Shown: piece after piece, positions 1 through 10,988 of the stretch
Numbering within the stretch: position 1 is the stretch's first letter
Layout: the number at the start of each line of letters is the position of its first letter
Assembly: GCF_000711225.1 (NCBI RefSeq)
Contig: NZ_JOMG01000001.1
Location: forward strand, 480,855-544,854
From: Pelobacter seleniigenes DSM 18267
Lineage (GTDB): Bacteria; Desulfobacterota; Desulfuromonadia; Desulfuromonadales; Geopsychrobacteraceae
DNA: 64,000 nt
Direction: 5' to 3'
Translations under genes and position numbers: made by a program
The notes under the pieces: model-generated
Told to the model about the DNA's origin: nothing
Databases searched by the model: none
What the model saw: only the letters and a program-made list of their open reading frames with translations

Positions 1-699
1 CCACTTTTGCGCCTGATCGATATTCCCCTGGACCAGGGCAACTTTGAGCGTCTCGGCCCGCTTGGCCAGGGGCTGCGACAGCCGCCAGAAGCCATAACCG
101 AAATGACTGCAGCAGACCAGAACAACCAGCCCGAATCCGATCCGGGCTCGGCGGCTACGCGGTGCACTGATGATCCAGGCGAGTGCGCAATTCACCAGCA
201 CCAGCAAAAAGCTGACCCCATGGACGCCGGTGACATCCGCACTCTGGATCGCAACGGCGAAGTTCTGCTGAGAATAACCGAGCAAGGCCCAGGGGAAACC
301 GGTCAGCAGCAGGCCGCGCAAATATTCCGCGGTCACCCAAAAAACCGGCAAGGTCAGCAGTACCGGCAGGTTGAGCAAGTCTTCGCAGCGGCAGGACAGC
401 CAGACCGGCACAGCAAAATAAAGGGCCAGGTAAACCAGCAGAAAAAAATAGGCCAGCAGAGAAAAGATCGGTGCCAGACCACCATAAGTGGTCATCACGA
501 TATTCAGCCAGTAGAGAACCGCACCAAAAAAAAACAAGCCACAGGTGAAACCTGCAGCAAAGGGGCGCCGACGCATGGTCAGCAGCATTGGCAGCAACCC
601 CACCCAGGCCAATGGATAGAAATCCGGCCTGGGAAAGGCAGCAGCCAACAGCAATCCGGACAGCCCGGCACTGAGCAAAACGCGGTCAATACGTGGCAT
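1..699 (-). CDS. lnt: Apolipoprotein N-acyltransferase, 5' part only
   Basis: The reverse strand is open from an ATG at 699 to the window edge, giving 233 residues. The frame is very hydrophobic, with about five or six predicted membrane spans, and ends in VALVQGNIDQAQKW, the start of the nitrilase-like catalytic domain of Lnt. The enzyme adds the third acyl chain to outer-membrane lipoproteins in the inner membrane. The catalytic Glu, Lys and Cys lie beyond the window. The start is 5 bases after the corC stop, so it is the last visible gene of the phoH-pgpH-ybeY-corC-lnt chain. Partial because of the window edge, not broken. Confidence 0.92.
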   Translation of the reverse strand, partial: MPRIDRVLLSAGLSGLLLAAAFPRPDFYPLAWVGLLPMLLTMRRRPFAAGFTCGLFFFGAVLYWLNIVMTTYGGLAPIFSLLAYFFLLVYLALYFAVPVWLSCRCEDLLNLPVLLTLPVFWVTAEYLRGLLLTGFPWALLGYSQQNFAVAIQSADVTGVHGVSFLLVLVNCALAWIISAPRSRRARIGFGLVVLVCCSHFGYGFWRLSQPLAKRAETLKVALVQGNIDQAQKW

Positions 700-704
700 A
701 GAAA

Positions 705-1565
705 TCAACTATCATCCTGGGCGGAAATAGATTCCTGGGGTGGGAAAATGCGAATTTTTCTGACCGCGCGCTGATCACCCTGTTCAATCAACATCTCCAG
801 CCCATTGACGCGGACCCGCTCCCCGGTCGCAGGGACCCGCCCGAACTGTTCCACGATATACCCGCCGACTGTGTCGAACTTCTCCCTGGCGACTTCGATA
901 TCGTAGTGTTCCTCAAATTCTTCAATGGACAGCCGCCCGTCGACAACAATGGAGCCGTCACTGTCCTCAACCAGCCAGTCCTCTTCCAGATCGTATTCAT
1001 CCTGGATATCACCGACAATCTCTTCGATCAGATCCTCAATGGTCACCAATCCCGAAGTGCCGCCGTACTCGTCGATAACAATCGCGATATGGACCCGCGT
1101 TTCCCGAAATTCCTTGAGCAGCACGCTGACCTGTTTTGACTCGGGGACCAGATACGGCGGGCGCAAGACTTCGGCCAGGGCGATATCATCGATGGGTCGC
1201 CCCCAGAACTGCAGCAGGTCCTTGGCGTAAACCAGGCCGATAATGTTGTCAATGTTCCCTTTATAAATCGGGATCCGGGAATGTCCGGAATCGAGAATCG
1301 CTTTGAGAGCCTCTCCCAACGGGGCATCGGCATCGGCACAGACCATGTCGGTGCGCGGGACCATGATCTCGCGCAGGATCGTTTCATCCAGCTCCAGTAT
1401 CGACTGCAGCATCTCCCCTTCGTCTTCGTCGATGATGCCCTGCTGCTCAGATGCATCGATCAACTCGTGCAGGTCCTCTTCACTACAGGCCTGCGGCCTT
1501 TGAGCCAGTTTACGCGATAAGCGTTTCAACCAACTGTCAGGCTCCTGAGAATGTTCGGTGTCCAC
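705..1565 (-). CDS. corC: CorC/HlyC-type CBS-domain protein
   Basis: A 286-residue protein of the CorC/TlyC family, associated with magnesium and cobalt efflux. A CBS pair spans roughly residues 70-195, with the family motif IMVPRTDM at about 67 and DEYGGTSGLVTIEDL near 165. A CorC_HlyC (transporter-associated) domain fills residues 200-280. It lacks the N-terminal DUF21 membrane domain of longer relatives, so it is probably soluble. The start is GTG with AAGGAG about 12 bases upstream. It sits 18 bases after ybeY and 5 before lnt, the usual order for this cluster. The exact ion-transport role is inferred from the family. Confidence 0.9.
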   Translation of the reverse strand: MDTEHSQEPDSWLKRLSRKLAQRPQACSEEDLHELIDASEQQGIIDEDEGEMLQSILELDETILREIMVPRTDMVCADADAPLGEALKAILDSGHSRIPIYKGNIDNIIGLVYAKDLLQFWGRPIDDIALAEVLRPPYLVPESKQVSVLLKEFRETRVHIAIVIDEYGGTSGLVTIEDLIEEIVGDIQDEYDLEEDWLVEDSDGSIVVDGRLSIEEFEEHYDIEVAREKFDTVGGYIVEQFGRVPATGERVRVNGLEMLIEQGDQRAVRKIRIFPPQESISAQDDS

Positions 1566-1583
1566 CGGTTTGATGTTCTCCTT

Positions 1584-2057
1584 TTATCTGGTTGACAAAG
1601 TTTCGTCGAGCTGAAATTCCTGGAGCAAGGCACTGAACACCTCCCGCTCCTTAGCTTCCATAAGCTCTGCGTCGCTGACGCTGCCCCGCTCGTGATCATA
1701 GCCAAGCAGGTGCAGAACGCCATGAACCAGCAGAAACCAGAGCTCGTGTTCAAAAGGTATCCCGGCCGCGTCGGCATCGCTGGCAGCCCGCTCGGCGGAG
1801 ATCACCACGTCACCGAGAACCTGCGGTTGAACGCCACCGCCTTCGCCCTCCTGCATGGCAAAAGAGATCACATTGGTCGGCCGATCCCGCTGCAGGTAAT
1901 CCCGGTTGATCACCTGAATGCCGGCATTATCGACAATCAGAATCGACAGCTCGGCATCAGGAAATCCCGAGACGTTTAAGATCTTCTGGGCTATCTTGCG
2001 CAGCTGTCGTTTCAGAATCTTGTGCCGGGTCTGTTGATTTTCGATCTGAATTCGCAC
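1584..2057 (-). CDS. ybeY: Endoribonuclease YbeY
   Basis: A 157-residue YbeY, the single-strand-specific metalloendoribonuclease that works in 16S rRNA 3'-end maturation and ribosome quality control. The zinc motif HGVLHLLGYDH (H-x3-H-x5-H) is near residues 114-124. Start: GTG at 2057 with AAGGA seven bases upstream; this gives the usual N-terminus MRIQIEN. The start lies inside pgpH, so the two genes overlap by 101 bases in different frames, which is unusual for same-strand neighbours. The next gene, corC, follows after 18 bases. Confidence 0.95.
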   Translation of the reverse strand: MRIQIENQQTRHKILKRQLRKIAQKILNVSGFPDAELSILIVDNAGIQVINRDYLQRDRPTNVISFAMQEGEGGGVQPQVLGDVVISAERAASDADAAGIPFEHELWFLLVHGVLHLLGYDHERGSVSDAELMEAKEREVFSALLQEFQLDETLSTR

Positions 2058-4365
2058 TTTTTATCCTTGCTTTATCTTTAACCGGAGCCTTATCGACAAC
2101 TTCGGTCTTTTCTCTGACAATGTGAACCGGTTCCGGATAGTCGACCCGGTGATGGAATGAACCGGACAGAACTCGATTGAAACTCCTGGCAATCAGGTTG
2201 AGATCCTTCAGGGTCAGGTCACATTCGTTGAGCTGTCCATCGATGAAAATATTGTTGATCAGCTTCTGGACCATGCCCTGAATCCGCGCCGGGGTCGGAT
2301 CGGTCAGGGTCCGGCTGGCGGCCTCGATGGCATCGGCCAGCATGATCAGTGCGGCTTCCCGGGTCTGGGGCTTTGGCCCGTGATAACGATAATCGCGCTC
2401 GGAGATCTGCTGGACGCCGGGGTCGGCCTGGCTTTTGGCGCGATCATAAAAAAACTTGATCAGGGTGGTCCCGTGATGCTGCTGGATAATATCCATCAGC
2501 TCCGTCCCCAACTTGTGCTCTTTGGCCAATTCCACGCCGTCTTTAACATGGGAGGTCAAAATCAGCGCGCTCATGGACGGCGCAAGTTTATCGTGCTTGT
2601 TCCGTTGTCCACCCGAATTTTCAATAAAATACAGGGGCTTTTTGATCTTGCCAATATCATGATAATAGGCGGCCACCCTGGCCAGCAGCGGGTTGGCATT
2701 AATGGCCTCGGCGGCGCACTCGGCCAGGTTGCCGACCAGGATCGAATGGTGGTAGGTTCCCGGAGCCTCGATCATCAACTGCCGCAACACCGGCGAATTC
2801 ATATTGGCCAGCTCCAGCAGTTTGATATCGGTGGTGTACTTGAACACGGATTCGACCAGCGGCACCGTACCGTTGACCACAACCGCACTCGCCAGCCCGC
2901 CGAGCAGCCCGAACCCCAGTTTCCAGAGCAGCTGCAGTTCAAAACTGCGCCCACTGAGAAAATGGATGCCGAGCAACAGAACCATATTAGTCAGGCCGAT
3001 CCATAGAGCGGCACGGTATAAGGTTGCCCGCTGTTGACAGTGGCGCACACCGTGAGCACCGACCAGGCTGCCGGTTAACGCGAACAGTGCCATCATCAGG
3101 CTGTTACCGAACAAAACCCCGACCAGCAACGAGCAACAGACGGCAAACAGAAAAGCGGTCTCCGAATTGAGCACGATTCTGACCAGCATTGCCCCCAGGG
3201 CAAACGGGATCGCGTAGAAATAGGCCGATGAATCGACATAGGCAAAGGTATTCCCCACCCCTGTCGCAATGAAGATGGAGATCTTGATCAGCACAAACAG
3301 GACGATAAAGACCGCCGCCAAAAAGAGCAGATCGCGTGAGTCGGGCCGAAATTTGCTGATATTGCGGTAGCCGAACAGATAGCAGACATAAATCAGCAGC
3401 AAGGTACAGATCAGCAGACCGACCACGGTCTGCAGGTTGCGGTTATCGCGGCCGGAATCCCGGATCGCCTTCAACTTGAGAATCTGATCGGCGGTCACGC
3501 GTTCCCCTTCCCGGACGATCATTTCCCCTTTTTTGATCTGGAAAAGGACCGGGGCAACCTGCGCCCGCGCTTCCAGGCGGCGCTTGGCCGTTGCCTCCTC
3601 GTTAAACACCAGGTTGGGGCGCAACTGCTGTTGCACGACCTTTAGCAGGGTCTGCCGCTGGGCGGTGGAGACATCCAGCAGGGCCAGCTGCTGCTTGGCC
3701 TCGGCCAGGGCATCGTTCAGCCCCGTGACCTGACTGAGCAACTGCGGAGAGAGCTCTTTCCCCTCACTGCGATCCAACAGCTGCAGCCCTTCCTGCTGAT
3801 GATTTTTAAAAGCCTGCAGATTGGCGACAATGGGCCGCTCAAAAACCGGCTTGAGCAACACCGTGGTGGAGCTGGCGATATCCTGGCTGAGGGGCATGTT
3901 CAGTAGCGGACGATATTCCTCGGCCGTCAACGGGACGCCGAAGTCGGCTTCCAGTTGGCGCAAAAAATCGTCCGGTTCGCCCTGGATGGGCGTTTGCTGA
4001 TGCTGCAGGAGCAGATTCAGGCCGCTACTGATCCGCTTGATGGCCTGCGCTCCGGCAGCGACATCGAGATCATAGATAAAAGGAACCGCATTGGCCGCTT
4101 CATCACGCTTGGCCTCGGTCAGGGGAGCATCTTCAACCAACAGATCCCGCGGCGATTTGATGTCACGGGAAGCGATATCCCCCGGCGTACGATAAACCGG
4201 AATCAGGCCGCCTTTGGGGACGACAATCAGGGTCAGCAAAACCGCGACCGCCAGCAACAGCCAACCGGCCAGCTGACTGCGGTCTTTGTGGCGCAGCCCC
4301 TGTACCCCACAACCGAAAAAAATAGCTCGCCCGTGCAGAGCCTTGTTTTTCTCTTCTTTGGTCAT
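1957..4365 (-). CDS. pgpH: 7TMR-HD membrane phosphodiesterase (PgpH-like)
   Basis: An 802-residue membrane protein of the 7TMR-HD family, whose studied members (Listeria PgpH) hydrolyse c-di-AMP. Visible parts: a first membrane helix at about 33-48, a periplasmic 7TMR-HDED domain to about 300, a cluster of membrane helices at about 315-500, then a cytoplasmic HD domain with HHSILVGN and YYHDIGKIKKP. The last 40 or so residues are charged and low in complexity, and that tail is what overlaps ybeY. The start is 23 bases after the phoH stop. Whether this organism makes c-di-AMP cannot be seen here, so the substrate is inferred. Confidence 0.88.
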   Translation of the reverse strand: MTKEEKNKALHGRAIFFGCGVQGLRHKDRSQLAGWLLLAVAVLLTLIVVPKGGLIPVYRTPGDIASRDIKSPRDLLVEDAPLTEAKRDEAANAVPFIYDLDVAAGAQAIKRISSGLNLLLQHQQTPIQGEPDDFLRQLEADFGVPLTAEEYRPLLNMPLSQDIASSTTVLLKPVFERPIVANLQAFKNHQQEGLQLLDRSEGKELSPQLLSQVTGLNDALAEAKQQLALLDVSTAQRQTLLKVVQQQLRPNLVFNEEATAKRRLEARAQVAPVLFQIKKGEMIVREGERVTADQILKLKAIRDSGRDNRNLQTVVGLLICTLLLIYVCYLFGYRNISKFRPDSRDLLFLAAVFIVLFVLIKISIFIATGVGNTFAYVDSSAYFYAIPFALGAMLVRIVLNSETAFLFAVCCSLLVGVLFGNSLMMALFALTGSLVGAHGVRHCQQRATLYRAALWIGLTNMVLLLGIHFLSGRSFELQLLWKLGFGLLGGLASAVVVNGTVPLVESVFKYTTDIKLLELANMNSPVLRQLMIEAPGTYHHSILVGNLAECAAEAINANPLLARVAAYYHDIGKIKKPLYFIENSGGQRNKHDKLAPSMSALILTSHVKDGVELAKEHKLGTELMDIIQQHHGTTLIKFFYDRAKSQADPGVQQISERDYRYHGPKPQTREAALIMLADAIEAASRTLTDPTPARIQGMVQKLINNIFIDGQLNECDLTLKDLNLIARSFNRVLSGSFHHRVDYPEPVHIVREKTEVVDKAPVKDKARIKSANSDRKSTDPAQDSETTAAQDSPEDLKRLGIS

Positions 4366-4388
4366 AACCTCTCAGTCAACAACAGATA

Positions 4389-5393
4389 TCAGCTGTTCGT
4401 CCGCCGCCCCTGATCGGCATCCCGCCGATCAGCGCGCTGGTAAGCCTGGACAATAGCCTGGACGATGGGATGCCGCACCACATCCACATCACTGAAATGG
4501 GTAAAAGCGATACCTGGAACACCGACCAGGACGTCAATGGCATGGAGCAGCCCGGAGCGGTTCTCCCGGGGCAGGTCGATCTGGGTTACATCCCCGGTGA
4601 TCACGGCACAGCTGCCGAAACCCAGCCGGGTCAAAAACATTTTCATCTGTTCCACAGTGGTATTCTGCGCCTCGTCCAAAATGACAAACGCATCATTCAG
4701 CGTCCGGCCACGCATGAAAGCCAGCGGCGCGACCTCGACCACTCCGGTTTCAACCAGGTTTTTGGCCTTGTCAAAATCAACCATGTCATAGAGGGCGTCA
4801 TAAAGCGGGCGCAAGTAAGGGTTGACCTTTTCAGCCAGGTCCCCGGGCAGAAAACCAAGTTTTTCACCCGCTTCCACGGCCGGACGAACCAGCATGATAC
4901 GGCTAACTTCCTTACGCATCAAGGCCGCCACCCCCATGGCCATGGCCAGGTAGGTTTTCCCGGTCCCTGCCGGACCGACCCCGAACACCACATGGTTCTG
5001 GCGGATATTGTCGATATAACTTTTCTGGGCCAGGCTTTTCGGCGCAATTATTTTATTACGTGCAGAAACGAAAACCGTATCGAAGAAAATATCCTTCAGG
5101 GAAGCAGAGGAATCGGCGGAGAGAATGCGGCTGGCATAATCGATATCGGTCGGGTAGAGAGGCATACCATCGCGCAGCAGGGAGCAGAGTTCCTCAAAAA
5201 GGCGGAGAGCCACCTGAACCTGTGCCGGGTCTCCGGACAGACTGATGACGGTCCCCTGGCTCCCCAGGCGCACACCGAGTTTTTTTTCAATGAGTTTTAG
5301 ATGCTTATTCTGCTGGCCGAACAGCTGTGCAGCCAACGCCGCATCGCCAACATCAAATCGTTCGCGCGGGCTCATAAGCAATTCGTTGTCCAT
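4389..5393 (-). CDS. phoH: PhoH family ATPase
   Basis: A PhoH-like P-loop ATPase with an N-terminal KH-type region. Walker A is GPAGTGKT, Walker B is ILDEAQ, followed by MFLTRLGFGS and a TGDVTQIDLP sensor segment, all typical of the family. The cellular role is poorly defined; co-occurrence with YbeY points to RNA metabolism. The ATG at 5393 (MDNELL) was chosen; the frame also runs in from a TTG at 5426, and neither has a strong ribosome-binding site. It is the first gene of the minus-strand chain and is divergent from the gene at 5521. Confidence 0.9.
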   Translation of the reverse strand: MDNELLMSPRERFDVGDAALAAQLFGQQNKHLKLIEKKLGVRLGSQGTVISLSGDPAQVQVALRLFEELCSLLRDGMPLYPTDIDYASRILSADSSASLKDIFFDTVFVSARNKIIAPKSLAQKSYIDNIRQNHVVFGVGPAGTGKTYLAMAMGVAALMRKEVSRIMLVRPAVEAGEKLGFLPGDLAEKVNPYLRPLYDALYDMVDFDKAKNLVETGVVEVAPLAFMRGRTLNDAFVILDEAQNTTVEQMKMFLTRLGFGSCAVITGDVTQIDLPRENRSGLLHAIDVLVGVPGIAFTHFSDVDVVRHPIVQAIVQAYQRADRRDADQGRRTNS

Positions 5394-5486
5394 ATGTTCA
5401 TATCTAGCTGGAAAATCTAGCACCAAAAAGAATGGAATGCAATAGACCTTGGCCCATTATTCAGTAACCCTTGTTGCAACGAATTT

Positions 5487-5495
5487 TGTTATAAT
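5487..5495 (+). promoter_or_regulatory. Extended -10 promoter candidate
   Basis: TGTTATAAT is a full extended -10 (TGnTATAAT), 26 bases before the ATG at 5521. No good -35 hexamer lies at 16-18 bases, which fits an extended -10 promoter. It would drive the HEAT/HD-GYP pair. Confidence 0.5.
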
Positions 5496-5520
5496 CGTTT
5501 CAAAGAATTAGCTTCCCGGG

Positions 5521-7710
5521 ATGAGAATGGAAAGAACCTTGTCAAAAGATATCAAAAGCTCTGTTTATACAGACCCTGACCGGCCCTTGTTGGCCCTGTT
5601 TCTCCAGGAGCTCAACATTGCCCGGCGCAACCTGAGCCTCTATCCCCCGGAACATCCGCGGATTACTGCCAGTATCGACAAGACTCTTGCCCTGCTGAAT
5701 GAACTGTTTCATTCCGACCGGGTGGTGACCCTGGGCATTGCCCCCGAATCGATCTATTTTGCAGAAACCTGGCTCGATAAAAAAGATGCCGCCACCCGTG
5801 AGTTTGCCCGCTTCTTCTCCGCCCTCGGTATAGCCACCGTCAGTTTTTCCGCCGGGGTCAACGGTACGGAGCTGATCCGTTTCAACCAGTTGCTGCGCAG
5901 CGACCGCAATGCCCTGGAAGCCCAAGGCGGATTTGAGCAGCTGCTGGAACAACAGCAGATTAAAAATATTCAGGTGATCCCCATCGATTACGATGCCTTC
6001 CAGGCCAATGGGCGAATCCACCCCGACCATCCCCAGAGAACCGACACGCTCTGGGAGACCTTCCTGCATGGCCTGCAGCACGGGATCCTCGATTTCGGCC
6101 AACACGGGGATCAACTCGACATCTCAGCCATTGCCGAGTTGCTCAATCAGAAGAGCTCCACGGCTCGGGAAGATGGCGGCCAGTATCAGACTGCGGTGGA
6201 AGCCTTTGTCGAGCAGAGCGTCGTTAGTGCCGCCGAACCATTGCTGCAGACCAGAACCGGGCAAAGCCTGAACCTGCTGCTGGAAAAACTCACCCCGACA
6301 GCCCGGCAGGACGTTCTCAAAAACACTCTACAGGCCCTTGATCGGCATCCGGAGCCGGCCCGCAACATTCTTCCCGGCATTGACCCGCGTCATTTTCAGG
6401 AAGCACTGGTGCTGCTCAATCGCGAGGAGCTGCAGATTTCCTCCCGGCTGGTCAATCTGGTCCGCAATTTTACAGACAATAGCGGACCAGGGCGGCCAGG
6501 CCAGACAAAAAGGACGGCGCAGAACCTGTCCGGCAGCGTGGTCCGCGCGCGCCTCAATGAGCTGTTCAAGGAAGAACAACAGGAACGTTATCTGCCGGGC
6601 GCCTACCAGAGTGCTCTGGAAGATATTATGGCCAGCGGGACCGCAACGCCGCTGCCCGAAGAAGCAAAACTGGAACTTAAAGCACAGCTGGAAGAACAAT
6701 CCATTGAACGCCAGACCGCAGCGATCATTTTTGAGATGCTTAACCACGCCCTGGACGCGGAGCAGGAAGCCGCGGTCCAGCGTCACCTCATCGAACTGTC
6801 GCGTTTTTTTCTTGATACCGGCGATTTTGTCAGCCTGCGCGAATGCTTTGAGAACTGGTCGGCATACTTGAACAGCGGTCGCGCCGGGGTGGACCTGTTC
6901 GGTGAGAAAGTCCTGGCCGCGCACACCCAATTGACCTTTCTGACGGAAGTGCTGGACGGCTTTGAGCTTTGGGAGGAGGAGGCTCATGATGCGCTCAGAG
7001 GATATATCGTCCGCGTCGGTGAGACCTATACCGACCTGATCATCGAGCGACTGGGGCAGGCAGCACACAAGGAGGAGCGGCTGCGCTGGCTGGGGATTCT
7101 TGAAGAGATCGCTCCTGCGGCCCAGGAAAAAATCATTCATGCCCTGGAGGATGAGCGCTGGTATCTGATCCGCAACCTGTTGATCGCCCTGGGCAAAGAG
7201 CGCAATCAGGCAACCCTTAAAAATAGTCTGAAATTTTGCGATCATCCGCACCCGCTGGTTCGCAAGGAAGCGATTCGCAACCTGTTCGGCTGTAACCCGG
7301 CCACCGCCAACCGCTATCTGCTCAAAGAGCTGCAGGCCGAGGACGCTGCAGCCCGGGAAGCGGCGGTGCAGTTGGCGGAGTTGAGCAGAGACCATGCGAT
7401 CCTGGCCTTGCTGCACAAACGCCTGGAGCATGCACCAACCGATGATGAGGATCTGGAACTGCAGAAAAAGGTCATCGCCACATTGTCACGCATGGGGCAG
7501 CGGGAAAGCCTGCCGGTGCTGCGGCGGATTTTATTCAACCAGGGGTTGTTTGCTCCGCGCCGGGTCAAACAGCTGCAGCGGGAAGTCTTGCTCAACCTGC
7601 CGCGCTTCCCGCACCAGCTGGCCGCAAAACTGCTCCAGGAACTGTCCCGCAGTCGCTTCCGCAAACAGTTGCAAGCCGCTCAGGAACTGAACACCCAGGA
7701 GCGCCCATGA
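5521..7710 (+). CDS. HEAT-repeat protein with shared N-terminal domain
   Basis: A 729-residue soluble protein with no named function that I recognise. The N-terminal 130 residues resemble the N-terminus of the next protein: compare NLSLYPPEHPRI and LGIATVSFSAGV here with NAALYHPEHRQV and LGISYLRIDAGV there. The C-terminal third (about 540-729) has alternating helices of HEAT type, for example LVRKEAIRNLFG and REAAVQLAELSRD. No catalytic motif is visible. Its stop overlaps the start of the HD-GYP gene in ATGA, so the two are probably translated together and may act together. A scaffold or regulator for the HD-GYP protein is an inference. Confidence 0.8.
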   Translation: MRMERTLSKDIKSSVYTDPDRPLLALFLQELNIARRNLSLYPPEHPRITASIDKTLALLNELFHSDRVVTLGIAPESIYFAETWLDKKDAATREFARFFSALGIATVSFSAGVNGTELIRFNQLLRSDRNALEAQGGFEQLLEQQQIKNIQVIPIDYDAFQANGRIHPDHPQRTDTLWETFLHGLQHGILDFGQHGDQLDISAIAELLNQKSSTAREDGGQYQTAVEAFVEQSVVSAAEPLLQTRTGQSLNLLLEKLTPTARQDVLKNTLQALDRHPEPARNILPGIDPRHFQEALVLLNREELQISSRLVNLVRNFTDNSGPGRPGQTKRTAQNLSGSVVRARLNELFKEEQQERYLPGAYQSALEDIMASGTATPLPEEAKLELKAQLEEQSIERQTAAIIFEMLNHALDAEQEAAVQRHLIELSRFFLDTGDFVSLRECFENWSAYLNSGRAGVDLFGEKVLAAHTQLTFLTEVLDGFELWEEEAHDALRGYIVRVGETYTDLIIERLGQAAHKEERLRWLGILEEIAPAAQEKIIHALEDERWYLIRNLLIALGKERNQATLKNSLKFCDHPHPLVRKEAIRNLFGCNPATANRYLLKELQAEDAAAREAAVQLAELSRDHAILALLHKRLEHAPTDDEDLELQKKVIATLSRMGQRESLPVLRRILFNQGLFAPRRVKQLQREVLLNLPRFPHQLAAKLLQELSRSRFRKQLQAAQELNTQERP

Positions 7711-8855
7711 ATAATCTTTCGCAAAAAAACCTGCAACATTTCATCCGCCTGCTGACCACCGCCGCGGCCAACGCAGCCCTTTATCATCCGGAACATCGCC
7801 AAGTGCTGCGCTTCAACAAACAGGCCCTGGTCGTGTTGCAGGAGTTGTTGAACGTGCATGGGGACCTCACCCTGAAGCTGATCGACGGACAGTTGATTCA
7901 TGTCAACAGCCCGGTCGCTTCCAGCATGTCCGTGGAGCGACTGCTGGCCGCCATGACCCGGTTGGGAATCAGTTACCTGCGCATCGACGCAGGTGTGTAC
8001 GCGGAAGAGTTGCTCGGTCTGATTCAGGTGCTCAGCAAAAACCGGGATCGCGACCCGGATATTGCCGACAGTGAGAATATCCACTTCGGCCAGGTGGAAG
8101 TCCGCTACCGCCAGCCACAGGTCAATCAGCTGGCCGCCTTTGGCCTGGAGGAGATCGCCGACCACGAGGCCGATCGATTTATGGATCTGTACCAGAATGT
8201 CCGCAGCCGCCGAAAAATCGAGATTTCCGGAATCAGCCAAATCGTCAACGGCTTCATCAACTCTTTCAGCACCCAAAGCGAAGCCTTTCTGGCTCTGGCT
8301 CCCTTGCGCGCTATCGACGAATACACCTACACCCATTCGACCAACATCTGTCTGCTCAACCTGGCCCAGGCCAGAGCCCTCGGCATTGAAGGGCAACTGC
8401 TCAACGATATCGGTATCGCCGCCATGCTCCATGATGTCGGCAAAATGTTCATTTCGCCGGATATTCTCGGCAAAACCAGTCAGCTGACCGAGGAGGAATG
8501 GGAGATCATGCAACAGCATCCCCGCCTCGGGGCCGAATACCTGCTCAACACACCCGGGGTCCCGCGGTTGGCGGTGATTACCGCTTTTGAGCACCATATG
8601 CGCTACGACGGAGTGGGCTACCCAAAAACCTCAAAGCCCTGGACCCAGCACCTGTGCTCGCTGATGACGGCCATCTCCGATACCTATGACGCCATGCGCA
8701 CCCATCGTTCTTACGAAGAATCCCTGGATCTGGAGAAGATCGTTTCCATCATGCTCAACCTGGCGGGCAACAAGCTGCATCCACAGCTGACCTATAACTT
8801 CCTCAATATCCTCACCAGCCTGGACAAACAGGAATTGCTCCCGGCCGCCCCTTGA
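7707..8855 (+). CDS. HD-GYP domain phosphodiesterase
   Basis: A 382-residue protein with a C-terminal HD-GYP domain. The metal motif is MLHDVGKMF (about residue 242) and the second motif is EHHMRYDGVGYP (about 294), both complete, so c-di-GMP hydrolysis is likely. The N-terminal 150 residues are not a receiver or PAS domain but match the N-terminus of the upstream HEAT protein. No signal peptide or membrane segment is seen. The ATGA overlap with the HEAT gene indicates translational coupling. What the shared domain senses or binds is unknown. Confidence 0.87.
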   Translation: MNNLSQKNLQHFIRLLTTAAANAALYHPEHRQVLRFNKQALVVLQELLNVHGDLTLKLIDGQLIHVNSPVASSMSVERLLAAMTRLGISYLRIDAGVYAEELLGLIQVLSKNRDRDPDIADSENIHFGQVEVRYRQPQVNQLAAFGLEEIADHEADRFMDLYQNVRSRRKIEISGISQIVNGFINSFSTQSEAFLALAPLRAIDEYTYTHSTNICLLNLAQARALGIEGQLLNDIGIAAMLHDVGKMFISPDILGKTSQLTEEEWEIMQQHPRLGAEYLLNTPGVPRLAVITAFEHHMRYDGVGYPKTSKPWTQHLCSLMTAISDTYDAMRTHRSYEESLDLEKIVSIMLNLAGNKLHPQLTYNFLNILTSLDKQELLPAAP

Positions 8856-9035
8856 GCGATGCCACGGTAGCCACTGGACAACCGGCTGAAAAACATCACC
8901 CAGACATCCTGCCAGCACTGCGTGACCGACATTTCAGCTTATTTTATCGACAACTGCCTCTTGCGACGGGCCTTGCAGCGATGTTATACAGGCGCAAACT
9001 CCGGCGACTGCTAAAAAATCGATAAAAGGATAGTT

Positions 9036-10710
<1,675 letters not shown>

Positions 10711-10712
<2 letters not shown>

Positions 10713-10764
10713 AAAAAACGGTTCAGCACGCTGGCGAAGCCAATCACCGGCGTGCTGAACCGTT
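10711..10764 (-). terminator. Rho-independent terminator, minus strand
   Basis: Inverted arms at 10717-10731 and 10750-10764 (15 bases, perfect) are followed on the minus strand by eight T. There is no T-run on the plus side. It therefore ends minus-strand transcripts, presumably from the oxoprolinase gene 225 bases upstream, and may also form a 3' hairpin for ettA. Confidence 0.75.
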
Positions 10765-10988
10765 CAGCACACGTTCTCCCCCTGCCCTCCCCAGAGCCTC
10801 CCCCCAGGAATTGACCAACTCGATTCCCGTGATACTGCAATCCAGTGTTGATGAATTGTTAAAAGTTAAGAATCCATAGGTAGACAAAGGCAACCATGAA
10901 AATTCTGCAGATGTCAGGCTGAGCTTGATCTTTAATTTCGACAATGATTGAGCTGAGAATCACGAGACGGCATGCGCCAAACCTGTGT

